Assembly: GCA_013397795.1 (NCBI GenBank)
Contig: VZTJ01002531.1
Span: forward strand, 62,001-126,000
Direction of reading: 5' to 3'
Source of the DNA: Orthonyx spaldingii
Lineage: Eukaryota; Chordata; Aves; Passeriformes; Orthonychidae
Length of the DNA: 64,000 nucleotides
Shown piece by piece: positions 50,416 to 64,000 of this stretch. Under the pieces are notes generated by a model. The model was given only the letters and a program-made list of their open reading frames with translations, was not told the origin of the DNA and ran no database searches. Position numbers and translations under genes: made by a program. Each line of letters opens with the position of its first letter. Within the stretch, counting starts at the first letter, position 1.

Positions 50416-53400
50416 GTGTCTATTTTCATTGTTACCCAGAGAGTTGAAAAGTCTTTGAAAAACTAATAAACAATACCTCTTTGCTATTCTGATGCAGGCA
50501 ATAAGGAGAAAAATCTCCCCCCAACATAATTTCTGCTGGTGTTGCATTGTAATAATGAAAAGAAAAAAAAAGGTTTAAGAACCTAAAGTGTTGAATAAAG
50601 TGTCAGTTCCAGAAATATCCCTGTCTCTTTAGGGATTTACAAAATGTGGCTGCCAATAATCACTGCAAGATGCCCTATAGCTGTCCAGGAAGATGTATTT
50701 TCAATTCTAAAAAACACAGAAGTGTGCAGCTCTGTAGCCATAGCCCTGGAAATAGTGTCACTTGTGTCTGTGCTGTAATATCCGGAATTCCAGCCTCCTG
50801 GGTCACCCAGCACATGACTTTGGGGAGGAGATTCGTAGTTCAGTAATTAAATACAACTTTGCTCTAGGCAAAAATCAACAAATGGGCTTCATCTGCAGCA
50901 TATTTTGTAACAGTATTCAGGACTGGCCTTCATTTTTTCAGATAAGTAGACAGTAACTTACTTTTAGCCAAGGTTTTGGGTGGTTTTGTGTTTTCTTAGG
51001 TTGTTTTTTTTTTTTTCCTTCTTTTCCCTTTCAGGGTTGTAATTCTTTTTCTTCAGAAGATTTCAGACTGGCTTTGTCATCTTGTATTCTTCATACTCTC
51101 AAATTGGCATGGAAAGACAGAGACTGTTGCCATAAATTAGGTCACCAAAGCTGAAGTACAGCATACAAATATTTATTGCCTGAGCTAAGGAAGGCAATTC
51201 AGATGAGGAAAGGAAAAGTTATTTCTTTTTTAGTGTTCAGAAATTAAGCTGTATTCCTGAGGTTAAAAGCAAAGCAGTGGAGTTAAACAATGAACATGAG
51301 AAGCATTTCTTGGTTTAAATTACTAGAAGGAAAACTAGCAAAGCCTGATCATATGAGAAATCAGTAAGAAGGTTTGTAAGATAGAATTACAGATAATTTT
51401 TATGCAAGTGCACATTTGACACATTATTAAATTTTAAACAAAAGGACATTTAACTAGTAGCAATTTAGAGGCACAGGTAGAAATGCAGAAAATGAGGACA
51501 CTTTATTTTGAAATACTACAGAAAAATCTTAGGCATTTAACTTGAAAAAATGTTTTTCTTTTAATTCAGAATTTTAGCATTCCTAACTGCAGATCATCAG
51601 ATAATAGGAAAACTTTTTTAAGGGTTTAATTGTATTGTGCCCAATGCAGTATTGCCCCCATCTCTCAAGTGAAGATGTGAAAGAGCAAATAGGAGTGTTT
51701 AGAGCAAGTAGTTGGTACACTTAAAGAAAAGTCAGCTTTTTTTTTCTTTTTAGTGTGAGAAAATGTTCCTTTTGGTCGAAATTGGTGCCTAATAAATTCT
51801 TACACAGAAGGATGTACAACACGAGTCATGCACTGCATGCTTGATATAAAGGAACCACTAGTTTATTTTATGAGTTTTCCTTTATAAAGCATTTCTAAAA
51901 GGCTATGCATAACTCTTTGGATGTAAACTTAAAAATTCCCTCAGCCATTGGGAGTAGGCCCACCATGTCTCGGGGAAGAGCCTTTGGAGAAAGCTTTAGC
52001 AGAACAGCAGCCACAATGAACAGCATTTTGTGGTTTAAAATGTCAGTTCTGTAACCTGTGGTGGCTTTGGTATCTGAATGAAGTCCTGCTGAAACCTCAC
52101 ACATCCAGGAGTTTGCCTGTTCTGAGTGGTTGGATTGAAGCACCACCCTTTGCTCTTTGTATTATAATCACCATGGCCATTAAAACCAAGCAAGATTCTT
52201 AAGCAACAATTAATAAAATGGTATCGCCATCTATGTGCACATATGCTAGCAAAATATTTGTCTGTATTACTTGCAAAAGAGGAAAAACTAAAAGCTCTAA
52301 TGGCAATATTTCTGTTGTAGGGGATTTATTGTTTCTGTAGCCAGACTTCTGTTTTCCATGGATAGATGTAGCAGTCTGTTTATGTCTGAACATTAAGCAT
52401 TCTTCAGAGCTACCCAGAGCATTAGCTGCTCCCTTTAACATATCATATTTGATATCAAACTAATGATTGGTATGTTTTTGGGGAATTATTATTCACAGCA
52501 GCCTGCCAGGTTTTCCTGTTATCCTACCTAATGAGAATGTGTTAGAGCCCGCCTACAACTGCAGAAATATCTCTTTCTTAGGCTGTTATTTGATGATACA
52601 ATAACTCTAATTGTAGTGTAACTCCAGTATACATTATCAAATGGTGATTAAGAGATACCCAGTAATAATCTGATGTATAAACTTTCTCTGACAGTTCAGG
52701 TTTGTCTGAAAAAAACCCCCTAAACAACCAAAAACCCTTTTAGGCCAGGAGCCGTATCGGGCGACATCGGTTCTCCAGCATTTGGCATGAACCTGGATGA
52801 GGAGTACAAAGCTAGCACAAACATGTGGAGTGGAATAATGATGTGTCAGAAACACAACCAATTTTGCACCACAGGGCACCGATTAGCCTGCAGGTCTGGT
52901 GCTGGTGAGAGTGGCATTTGATCACTTTTTTAACGGATTTTACTTGTAAATTTTACCCCAGGTATGAAGTGTGTGAATGGTCCTCAAGGGACAGAGGTGC
53001 CATGGGGCAGGCATAGAAACACAGGCACACTTCTGCCAGGTTGGGAGCAAAGCCAGAGTTGGTGTTGTCTCTGGGATAAGAAACCTCATTGCCTTTGAAA
53101 AAAGTAGCTTCCAAATGAATTTTTGTGTGATTCTTGGCATGGAATGAGTGGGTCAGTTTGAGTAAAGCACAGGCGTGTGTGTCTTGTCTGCTCCTGACCT
53201 GTTCTCGAGTAAATCTCAAGGCTGGCATCTCTGTAGACAGTTGACTTTTATGGCTGATGTGTGTTATGCCTGATAAATTTTGGGCGTTCAGGGACTTTGT
53301 GTAGCAGCATTAAAGATTACCTGGGATATCTGGTCGCTGTGCTGATTCTAACTGAGCAGTGGCGTTACAAACCACAGGCACATGCTCTGGGAAGGGAAAT

Positions 53401-54335
53401 AAAACCTGGGAAGAGACCTGCTGAAATGGTCTTTCTTTTGAGCAGGGAATATCGATCCTGGTGTGGTCTCAGGGACTCCCATGAGCAATTTGGGCATCGT
53501 TTGTAAGCTCTCATGCACATCCTTTTTTTTTAACCTGTCATGGGGCATTTTATTTATTTATTTAATCTTGGTTTTGCCAGTAAGAAATCTGCTTCACATG
53601 CGCTGTGCCTGCTCCAGGGTACAAAACAAAAGTAGAGGCAAGTGGGAGAAATTTCCTTTAAAAGCATAATTGGATCTAGAACAGCAGTGTGGGTGCATCA
53701 TACTTTGCTATGTAATTCCACAGAATGTTTAGAGGAAGACCTGGAATGTTTCTAAGGGTGAGAAAAAAAAGGGCCTTAAGGATCTCATCACATTTTCAGT
53801 ATGGGTTTGGGACATAAAGCTGCAAATATTTTAACATATTTTTAATGGGCCCTGTGCAAATTAGGCTACAAATCTAAGACTGCTAGGAATTATATGTTAA
53901 CTTCTACTTATTTTTGTCTCGTTTTTCTCTGTGTCTTTGGTGATTTAATTTCTGCATTTCAAATAAAGAGCAATATTAATATCTGTTCAGGTGTCCAAAA
54001 TAAGTAGTTGATTGCTCATGGAAGTAGTGAATTTGGGGGAAATTAGCCAGCATTGATGAAGTGATTGTTTCAGGATGTGGGGTACATGTGTACATGCATG
54101 GGGTCCATTATCAGGAACAATTCCAGGGTTGGCAGGATAAGCCTGGTGTCAATTCAGAATGCACCCAAGGGAAATAATTATTGTATCCTCTTCTACTGTA
54201 TTTTCTCTTCAATGTGACATTTTGCTTTGGGTTGTAAGGAAAGTAGTTTGGTGTTGCTTGTTCTCCTCACATCTCTGGTGTCACTTGGCTGTGGGATGCT
54301 TGTCCCCAGGCACTGCCTGAGCCACAGGGCCTGGC

Positions 54336-54725
54336 ATGGGGGAAACACAGAAACGAGCTTCCAGAAAACGTAAATCAGCGCTGAAAACACGCATAAAGCA
54401 GTATTTTGGTAAAACACGGGAACCTTTTGCACCCTTTCCAGTTTCAAGCCCTCATCAGGCAAGCTGTGTGTGTTTTTTGGAGGCATTTCTGTGTTTTTCT
54501 GGCGGCCAGGGTAGCACAGCCAGTGCTGCAGTGCCACCTCCCGATAGCCGGGCAGGACAGCGTGTGGCAGCTCCCCCTTGCCAAAGCTTCTTGTGGAAAA
54601 AACACTTGGAATCAGCCTTGAAAAAACGAGGCTCGTTTGATTCGGGCATGGTGAAGAATACTTTTGACAGACAAGCAAAACATCAGGGTTTTTTTCCTTC
54701 AGCTACCCCACTACATAACAGGTGA
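54336..54725 (+). other. CpG-richer block with the window's longest overlapping open frames
   Basis: About a dozen CpGs fall between 54350 and 54650, several times the local density. The + strand has a 129-codon frame (54336-54725) with a basic start (about residues 5-25 rich in Lys and Arg); the minus strand has a 161-codon frame (54193-54678), the longest in the window. Neither shows a domain that I recognise. The + frame reads to a CAG|GTGAAT that could act as a donor. It may be an unmethylated regulatory element, an old insertion, or just a GC-rich patch with few stop codons. I do not claim a protein. Confidence 0.2.
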
Positions 54726-56310
54726 ATTGATGTGGCATCTCCACGGTTCTGCTTTGAGGGGGGAGCCCTCTTTATATTAATAATTCAGGACTTCTCTGTG
54801 TGACAAATAGCACTTTCATCAGATTTCTGTGGTTTGATCTATCGTTTTTGGTGATGCAGCAAGATTTTAGAAATCGGTGACAGACCCATGAAACAAATAC
54901 TGCCATTTCTGGGTGTGTATGTAATGTAAAAAAACCTTCTTTATGAGTCTCTTTAAAGTTAATTACCTATTCCTCTGAAGGAAAATATTGTGCCTCTTCC
55001 TACAGAATTTCTCTGTAAAAAAACAGTCTTAAAGAAAGATAATTTGCTCCACGTATGGCAGCAAAACATAGCTGAATAAAATTAGTGTTTGATCCTGCAC
55101 GTGGTGGAATTGGTTGCTAATGCATGAAATAGCTAAAAATGCCATTAATTTCACATTCTTCTCAGTAAAAAAGTCCTCAAAGTATATATTGGAGTTTGGC
55201 AGGGATGTCTTGTACCCCAGGCACGGCTGGGGACTGTGCACGGGTGGGGCAGGGTTGGTATGAATGTACTTTCCTTTGCCAGTCGTGTTGCACTTACTAG
55301 GAGTCATTGTCCTGGGGCAGCTTTTTCCTTTAGAAATGAGAAGAATTTAAGTAGAACTGCGTTTTTATTTTTTTCCTTAAGAAGTTAAAGCCATCTCCTT
55401 CTTTGACAGCACAGTATGGCTGTGAGCGGGGTGACCACATGCCTGGGGCAGGTTTGAGGGTGTCCATGTGTGGTTTCAGGCAAATAAACTCCTTTTGATA
55501 TCTGAGTTCATCCTTTAGCCTCTCCTCTTCTTGAGGGGTTTAATTGGGTCTTGTCTTTACAGCATGATGGGACTTGTGCAGAAGTCATATCCTGGAAGGC
55601 TATTCCCAAGTTTAGCTGCAGCTGACTGGTAAAATTCAAAGTTAGGTGATAAGAAAACCAGTGTGGTCGTTTTCTCCTGTTTCCTTGGGAGTTCTTGCTA
55701 GGAAAAGATGCCCGAAGAGAATACCTATGACAGTCTCGTGATGTCAGTCATAACCTTGTAGTTTTTACTTCTGTTGTATTCACCACTTTCCCACTTGGAG
55801 CAGCAGTGGTGAATGGCCTAACCATGCAGCCGTGTAGCAAGAACTTTTTATTTTGAACAATGCAGGAAAACCTATTCTCTAGTACTTTTTTACATCAGAT
55901 CCCAGGTCAAACTTTGTCAGATAAACAGTAGGAAAGTCACTTGTCTTCTCAGACTCCAGTTCCACAGAACAAATATTGGTGATGGTCAGCGGGCTAAAAA
56001 CCTGGGCAGGTTTGCTGATGAAAAGTGCTGGACAGATAATAGGAACAGGAGGTGGACATTATTTCATAACGTGTTCTGGAAGCTGATTTTTTCAGTTGTT
56101 TACTTGGAAAGGTCAGATTTTTCAAACATTCAGACATCATGAGAATGTTCTCAAAAATGAGACTTTAAGTTAGAAGAAACGCTATATTCTGTCTCTTCAT
56201 GTTCTAAAGACTGTTGTTGCCTCTTATTTTCAAAGTTTATAATCAGAAGTATATATAGCCTGATACATTTGTCTTGCTAAGCATTTGCCATCACTAAAAC
56301 CAAGGAAAAA

Positions 56311-56346
56311 TTGTGTGTGTATATACATATATATATATATATATAT
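56311..56346. repeat. GT/TA microsatellite
   Basis: Four GT units are followed by TATA-C-(AT)n, ending at 56346. Likely polymorphic; no coding effect. Confidence 0.9.
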
Positions 56347-57017
56347 CCCATTAATATTTTTGAAGCACTGATTGAAAGCCTAGAGAAATGTTACTAAAAA
56401 TGGACTGTTTAAAATTTGTCACTAATGTCAGGAATTCCTTTTGCAAAGCCAAAATGTATGGCTGAGACATTTTCTAATCTTTAGTGGGATTAGCTGGGCT
56501 TGCTTTGAACAGACACTGTGTTGTAGCTCATACTGTACCTTTTCACTAGAGCAGGAGTACCTGAAAATTGGAGTAGATTAGAGTGTAAAAGTGAGAACTT
56601 GCCTGGATGCCAACGTGAAGCCAAGTTCTTGGTCTTTGTTACCCAGGCAGAGAGAAACCTATGTCGTAGAAAATGTATTCCATAGCAATAATGTAGATTA
56701 GATGAAATTCACCTGATTATTTTTTAAAACCAGTGAAATGAGGCCTTTTTAATACTGGTATTGAACAGCAGAGCTCCCCAGTCCATACCAACTTGCATCG
56801 TATGAGAATCCGGCCCTTCAATATTTAATTTACTGACCTTTATTTTGTGGTGAGACAAATGACTTTTTAATGACTCCAGTAGACTTATTTGCATTATAAA
56901 ATAAAGCCATTGTCTATGCTGCCAGGGAGCTACTTACTTTTTAAATATAGCATTTGTTGGGAAATACCTATTAGGTACTAAAAATATTTAATTGACCTAC
57001 TTATTTTTTATTTGCAG

Positions 57018-57062
57018 GGTTGTGTCCTTTGTTGTGACCTCATGGTTTAACTGGGAATAAAG
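57018..57062 (+). promoter_or_regulatory. TBL1XR1: TBL1XR1 5' leader part of the start-codon exon
   Basis: The exon starts after TTTGCAG at 57011-57017 and has 45 nt of leader before the start codon. The leader contains its own ATG (57042-57044) followed by one codon and TAA (57048-57050), a two-codon upstream frame. A second TAA in another frame lies at 57058-57060, 2 nt before the start codon; it closes the frame that would come from the ATG at 17012 if that exon is spliced here. Such upstream frames usually reduce or tune translation. Confidence 0.7.
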
Positions 57063-57120
57063 ATGAGTATAAGCAGTGATGAGGTTAACTTCCTGGTATA
57101 TAGATACTTGCAAGAGTCAG
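57063..57120 (+). CDS. TBL1XR1: TBL1XR1 first coding exon: start codon and first half of LisH
   Basis: Encodes residues 1-19 plus the first base of codon 20 (MSISSDEVNFLVYRYLQES), ending at the donor CAG|GTGAGT (57121). This is the start of the TBL1 family LisH motif, a short helical dimer/tetramer motif. The opening SISSDE favours TBL1XR1; the paralogue TBL1X usually has SITSDE. The start codon has A at -3, is the first ATG of the long frame and matches the known start of the family. TBL1XR1 is a nuclear subunit of the NCoR/SMRT-HDAC3 corepressor; it also helps exchange corepressor for coactivator by recruiting the ubiquitin/proteasome machinery. Exon phase (0 to 1) agrees with the next exon. 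Confidence 0.97.
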
Positions 57121-60992
<3,872 letters not shown>

Positions 60993-61212
60993 GATGGTAC
61001 CTTGTTTGATGGTAGGCCGATAGAGTCTCTCTCACTGATAGATGCAGTGATGCCTGATGTGGTACAGACAAGACAACAGGCCTACAGAGACAAACTTGCA
61101 CAACAGCAGGCAGCAGCTGCTGCAGCTGCAGCCGCCACCAACCAACAGGGATCAGCGAAAAACGGAGAAAATACCGCAAATGGAGAAGAGAACGGAGCAC
61201 ACACTATAGCAA
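60993..61212 (+). CDS. TBL1XR1: TBL1XR1 third coding exon: F-box-like end and Ala-rich linker
   Basis: A 220-bp exon encoding residues 69-141 plus one base of codon 142, entered in phase 0 and left in phase 1 (GCA A|GTAAGT). It starts DGTLFDGRPIESLSLIDAVM, the end of the F-box-like region, followed by a helical stretch rich in Gln (PDVVQTRQQAYRDKLAQQQ) and nine alanines (about residues 108-116), then TNQQGSAKNGENTANGEENG. The alanines use mixed GCA/GCT/GCC codons, so this is not a pure trinucleotide repeat. DGTLF, AYRDKL and the GENTANGEENG linker favour TBL1XR1 over TBL1X (DGTVF, AFREKL and a longer Ala/Thr tract). The linker joins the tetramer domain to the WD40 propeller. Confidence 0.97.
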
Positions 61213-63206
61213 GTAAGTTGAGACAGAAATGGCCTTAACCTGGGTTAGCATTTCTGAGTTGTTTATCACAGTATGAACTTGGAGGCAGTGAGGTAGAAGT
61301 GTAGAGGTTGGAGTAACTCTTCAGGTTGCGGAGAATTCCTTCATCACGTGTGATACTTGAACAGATCGTGTCTCACCCTTGGCTGTCCCCAGTTTTTGTA
61401 TCTGGGGTTGCAGGAGATGCAAAGTTCTGAATTCATTAATTCACAATATTCCCTTGACTGGTCTCACTTTGCTGCTTTTCCATCACCTGAAGGTTTTTCA
61501 CAGGACCCTTGCATAAAAAGAAAAAACAATCGAGACATTCCTGTACAAGGAATGAAAAGAGGAGTCTGCCAGTCCACAGCTGGTTAAAATTGAGTATTGC
61601 TTGTGAAGCTTGGCAGACTCCTTCCAACAGGTTCTGTAAATCCCATGGATTCCAGAGCTGTACCCAGCTCCCAGTAGGACAGGCCGTTGGTCATGCTGAG
61701 GTCAGGGTTGCTGGGACAAGCCCTGTGTCCCTTGGCTCCTTTATCTGTATCAGTTTTCACTATTTGCTGTTCAAAATTGCTCGATGCAACTGCTCCTAGG
61801 TTTGCTTTATTCATGAATTCCATTTTAGTTGTGACTGGTGAAATAAATGAGTTCTGTTTGTCATCACTGGTCAAAGGAACATACCTTACAATCAGGGTTA
61901 GTATGGAAAAGTTTGGGTCAGGCATTAAACTGTGATTTTGAAAATACTCTTCTGGAAGTCTGAATTGCACGTTTAAGAGTGGGAGTTACAGTCCTTGCTG
62001 TAAAAACACCTGAAGAAATGACATTTTTAAGAGAATATTAATATCAAGCCATGTTCAAGTTTTACAGCCTGATTTTAACTAGGTTTTCTCATTAGGATAT
62101 ATGATAAAAAGCTAGAAATACAATCTTTGGCCGAAAAAAATGAGCTCTCTACTTTGATACTTTCATTTAAAAATCTCAAAAGAATATTTACTTGATAACT
62201 GTGAACTGGAGGGAGGAAGGGTAGACCTCGGATCTCAGCCCTGTTAAATGTGATCTACCAGCAACCCCTGCTGGCTGTACAGCACTTCAGACTGGCATCG
62301 ATCCTCTGACTGGAGCAATGCTTTATGTGGTGCTCTTTCTGAAAAAATACACATGTTTTAATAGCCTTTTCTATTTTCTCACATGCACAAACAGTGACAG
62401 AAACCCTTAGTGCTAAATTAAGCAGTAGCTGTGAAATGAATTCTTTAACCGCAGTGAATAAATATGGAACAGGTGAACTGTGCAGCATTTCTTACATTCT
62501 GCATTTGCACTCATCATGGATTTATTTTTAATAATAGAAAGTGATTGATGGTAGATGCCAAGAAAACTGTTTTGTCAGTTGAATTACCCCCAGAACAATA
62601 TGGATTCAACCTCACTTCCACGCAGAAAGTTACACTGCCATAATTCCATGGTAATTGCCGATGAAGTTTGAGAAGCTTGGTTATCAGTTTGCTCTGTCAC
62701 CAAATGTGGTTATAGTAATTAAAGCCATTTTGTAAATGGAGTGTCTGGGATGTAGATTTAAAACCTGTTTGACTGCAATTGGTGAAAAGAGAGATTTTTG
62801 AAAATGAATGTGTTATAAACGTATTTTTAAAGCACCAGCCAGACTAGTAACATATTGTACTATGCAGTATTGGGCCTGAAAAACTGAGTACTTGTAACAG
62901 CATTTGTTTTTTAGCATAGCAAAAAATTAACTTTTGGCCCCAATTCTGAAGCTCCAAAATTAAACCCATTTGGATGTGAAGGTTTACAGGGGCAAAGAGC
63001 TTTCTCACATTTTTGAAACTCCCCATCTGTTTATAGTGCTTCATTAATTGGAACTGAAAAAATAAACAAGCGTGACAGCTCTGTCAAAGTTTTGAATAAA
63101 TTGTGAATTCTTGCACTCGTTCCAGAAGCACCTGAACCATACAGGAGTCACAGTGTCCCAAAATACTAAAATCCACCTCTCTCCACTGTTGTTTCCCATA
63201 ATGCAG
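61213..63206 (+). other. TBL1XR1: TBL1XR1 intron between coding exons 3 and 4
   Basis: A 2.0-kb intron from GTAAGT to CCCATAATGCAG. No further exon, RNA gene or mobile element was recognised. Open frames, including one of 128 codons on the minus strand at 61584-61970, show no domain. Confidence 0.9.
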
Positions 63207-63339
63207 ATAATCACACGGATATGATGGAAGTAGATGGAGACGTGGAAATCCCTCCCAACAAGGCAGTGGTGCTGCGTGGCCACGAATCCGAAGTGTTCAT
63301 CTGTGCCTGGAATCCCGTCAGTGACCTTTTGGCCTCAGG
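63207..63339 (+). CDS. TBL1XR1: TBL1XR1 fourth coding exon: first WD40 repeat begins
   Basis: A 133-bp exon encoding the rest of codon 142 through residue 185 and two bases of codon 186, entered in phase 1 and left in phase 2 at GG|GTACGT. It reads NNHTDMMEVDGDVEIPPNKA and then VVLRGHESEVFICAWNPVSD, the start of the first WD40 blade with the usual Gly-His pair (residues 166-167) and the Ala-Trp segment. The acidic MMEVDGDVEIPPNK linker fits TBL1XR1; TBL1X has a different MEIDGEVEIPSSK-type linker. The full protein is about 514 residues, so roughly 330 residues of WD40 repeats lie to the right of this window. No damage seen. Confidence 0.97.
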
Positions 63340-63356
63340 GTACGTGCACTGACCAC

Positions 63357-63382
63357 GTGTGTGTGTGTGTGTGTGTGTGTGT
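63357..63382. repeat. (GT)13 microsatellite 17 bp after a splice donor
   Basis: Thirteen GT units start 17 bp downstream of the donor of the fourth coding exon. Likely polymorphic. GU-rich intronic runs near donors can bind splicing factors such as CELF and TDP-43 types; any effect here is inference. Confidence 0.95.
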
Positions 63383-63479
63383 GGGCACCATCTGTGCTCA
63401 GGGAACACCTACCCCGAATGTCAAATGGGACAGTGTTTGCTCTTCAGAGAACAGTGCTTTTACATGGAATTATTCACTA

Positions 63480-63719
63480 TAGTAGTAATAATAATAATAG
63501 TAGTTGTTGTTATTATTCAGAATAATATTTATTGTTATTTTATATTTGTTATTTCATATTATAGTTATTATATTATTATATAGATCACATATCTTATAGA
63601 TCATATAGCACATATTGCTATGTTATGTATTATATATGACACACAATGTGTTATATATTATATTATGTTACCTGTTATTATATATGTTATATTATATTGT
63701 ATTTTATATTATATTATAT
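63480..63719. repeat. AT-rich low-complexity region
   Basis: Begins with TAGTAA/TAATAA trinucleotide-like units, then TTGTTG/TTATTA, then irregular TATA/TATTA repeats including TATAGATCACAT and TATAGATCATAT. It directly abuts the putative LTR start at 63720. Confidence 0.9.
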
Positions 63720-64000
63720 TGATGCCTTGGGATTTTTAGCTTCTATTTTTCACGTAACTTTGGAGCTACTGTTCTCGCATCGTAGACAAAAGAATTTCTC
63801 TCTAGGCCTGAAACTCAAGGACACCCCTCTGTCTTGGACCCCAAAAAATGTAAACAACAGAGAAACTGGGGGGTCAGGCTTGGGGTAGATGACTTCGTTA
63901 CCTGAGGTTATAAGTGGAGGTGTAACCCTGATATGCAAATGGACCAAAAATTATAAAGCATGAAAATCCCGTGACCCATCGTCCATTTTGGGTGTAGCCC
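63720..64000 (+). mobile_element. Candidate endogenous retroviral LTR, truncated by window edge
   Basis: The composition changes sharply from AT repeat to complex sequence at TGATGCC (63720), and LTRs start with TG. Inside are elements expected of a U3 promoter: an exact octamer ATGCAAAT at 63933-63940 and a TATA-box-like TTATAAAG at 63951-63958, plus an earlier TTATAAG near 63908. The sequence is not TBL1XR1 coding and fits an LTR in + orientation whose R/U5 end lies beyond 64000. No retroviral gene is visible. Family not identified with certainty; a solo LTR and a full provirus cannot be told apart here. Confidence 0.45.

Larger units (their letters stand above)
50416..57017 (+). other. TBL1XR1: TBL1XR1 5' intron, last part
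   Basis: No coding exon was recognised. It contains a long pyrimidine tract ending in CAG at 51004-51034 without a matching donor, the CpG-richer block at 54336-54725, and a GT/TA microsatellite at 56311-56346. It ends at the acceptor of the start-codon exon (TTATTTTTTATTTGCAG, 57001-57017). Confidence 0.6.
63340..63719 (+). other. TBL1XR1: Start of the next TBL1XR1 intron
   Basis: Begins with GTACGTG. It quickly enters a GT microsatellite and then an AT-rich low-complexity region up to the putative LTR. No exon visible. Confidence 0.9.

Noticed and set aside
51004..51034. Long pyrimidine tract ending in CAG
   Set aside because: No convincing donor follows within typical exon range; best read as a T-rich simple repeat with a chance AG.

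Overview
This is a piece of vertebrate nuclear DNA, and the repeats point to a bird. It is AT-rich, low in CpG and almost wholly intronic. Three short CR1 LINE tails carry the 8-bp ATTCTGTG-type terminal repeats typical of avian CR1. I would not name a species. Only one gene can be supported: TBL1XR1 (transducin beta-like 1 X-linked receptor 1) on the + strand, incomplete at both ends. Nearly all open frames elsewhere look like chance frames in intron.

Layout. Positions 1-16960 hold no coding sequence and are either an early TBL1XR1 intron or 5' flank. A 65-bp segment at 16961-17025 has a good acceptor and a strong donor and is the best candidate for a 5' UTR exon. It is followed by about 40 kb of intron (17026-57017) with scattered CR1 tails, homopolymers, a few perfect hairpins, one possible 3'-end retrocopy, one CpG-richer block and one assembly scar. 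Exon 57018-57120 carries the start codon. Three further coding exons follow at 59315-59460, 60993-61212 and 63207-63339. All four junctions agree in phase and give the first 185 residues: LisH domain, F-box-like region, alanine-rich linker and the opening of the first WD40 repeat. The rest of the WD40 propeller lies beyond the window. The last 280 bp look like the start of an endogenous retroviral LTR within the next intron.

Function. TBL1XR1 is a core subunit of the NCoR/SMRT-HDAC3 corepressor. The N-terminal part encoded here makes the tetramer and contacts NCoR/SMRT and GPS2. The missing WD40 propeller binds histones and other partners. No CpG island or core promoter is visible, so the main promoter is probably upstream of position 1.

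Points most worth a second look: two single-N assembly joins flanked by duplicated sequence (34613-34805, and 60856-60983 just before a coding exon's acceptor); a set of upstream AUGs in the inferred 5' leader, one of whose frames stops 2 nt before the main AUG; a candidate extra exon at 40367-40434; and the partial LTR at the right edge. I found no undescribed multi-gene system.
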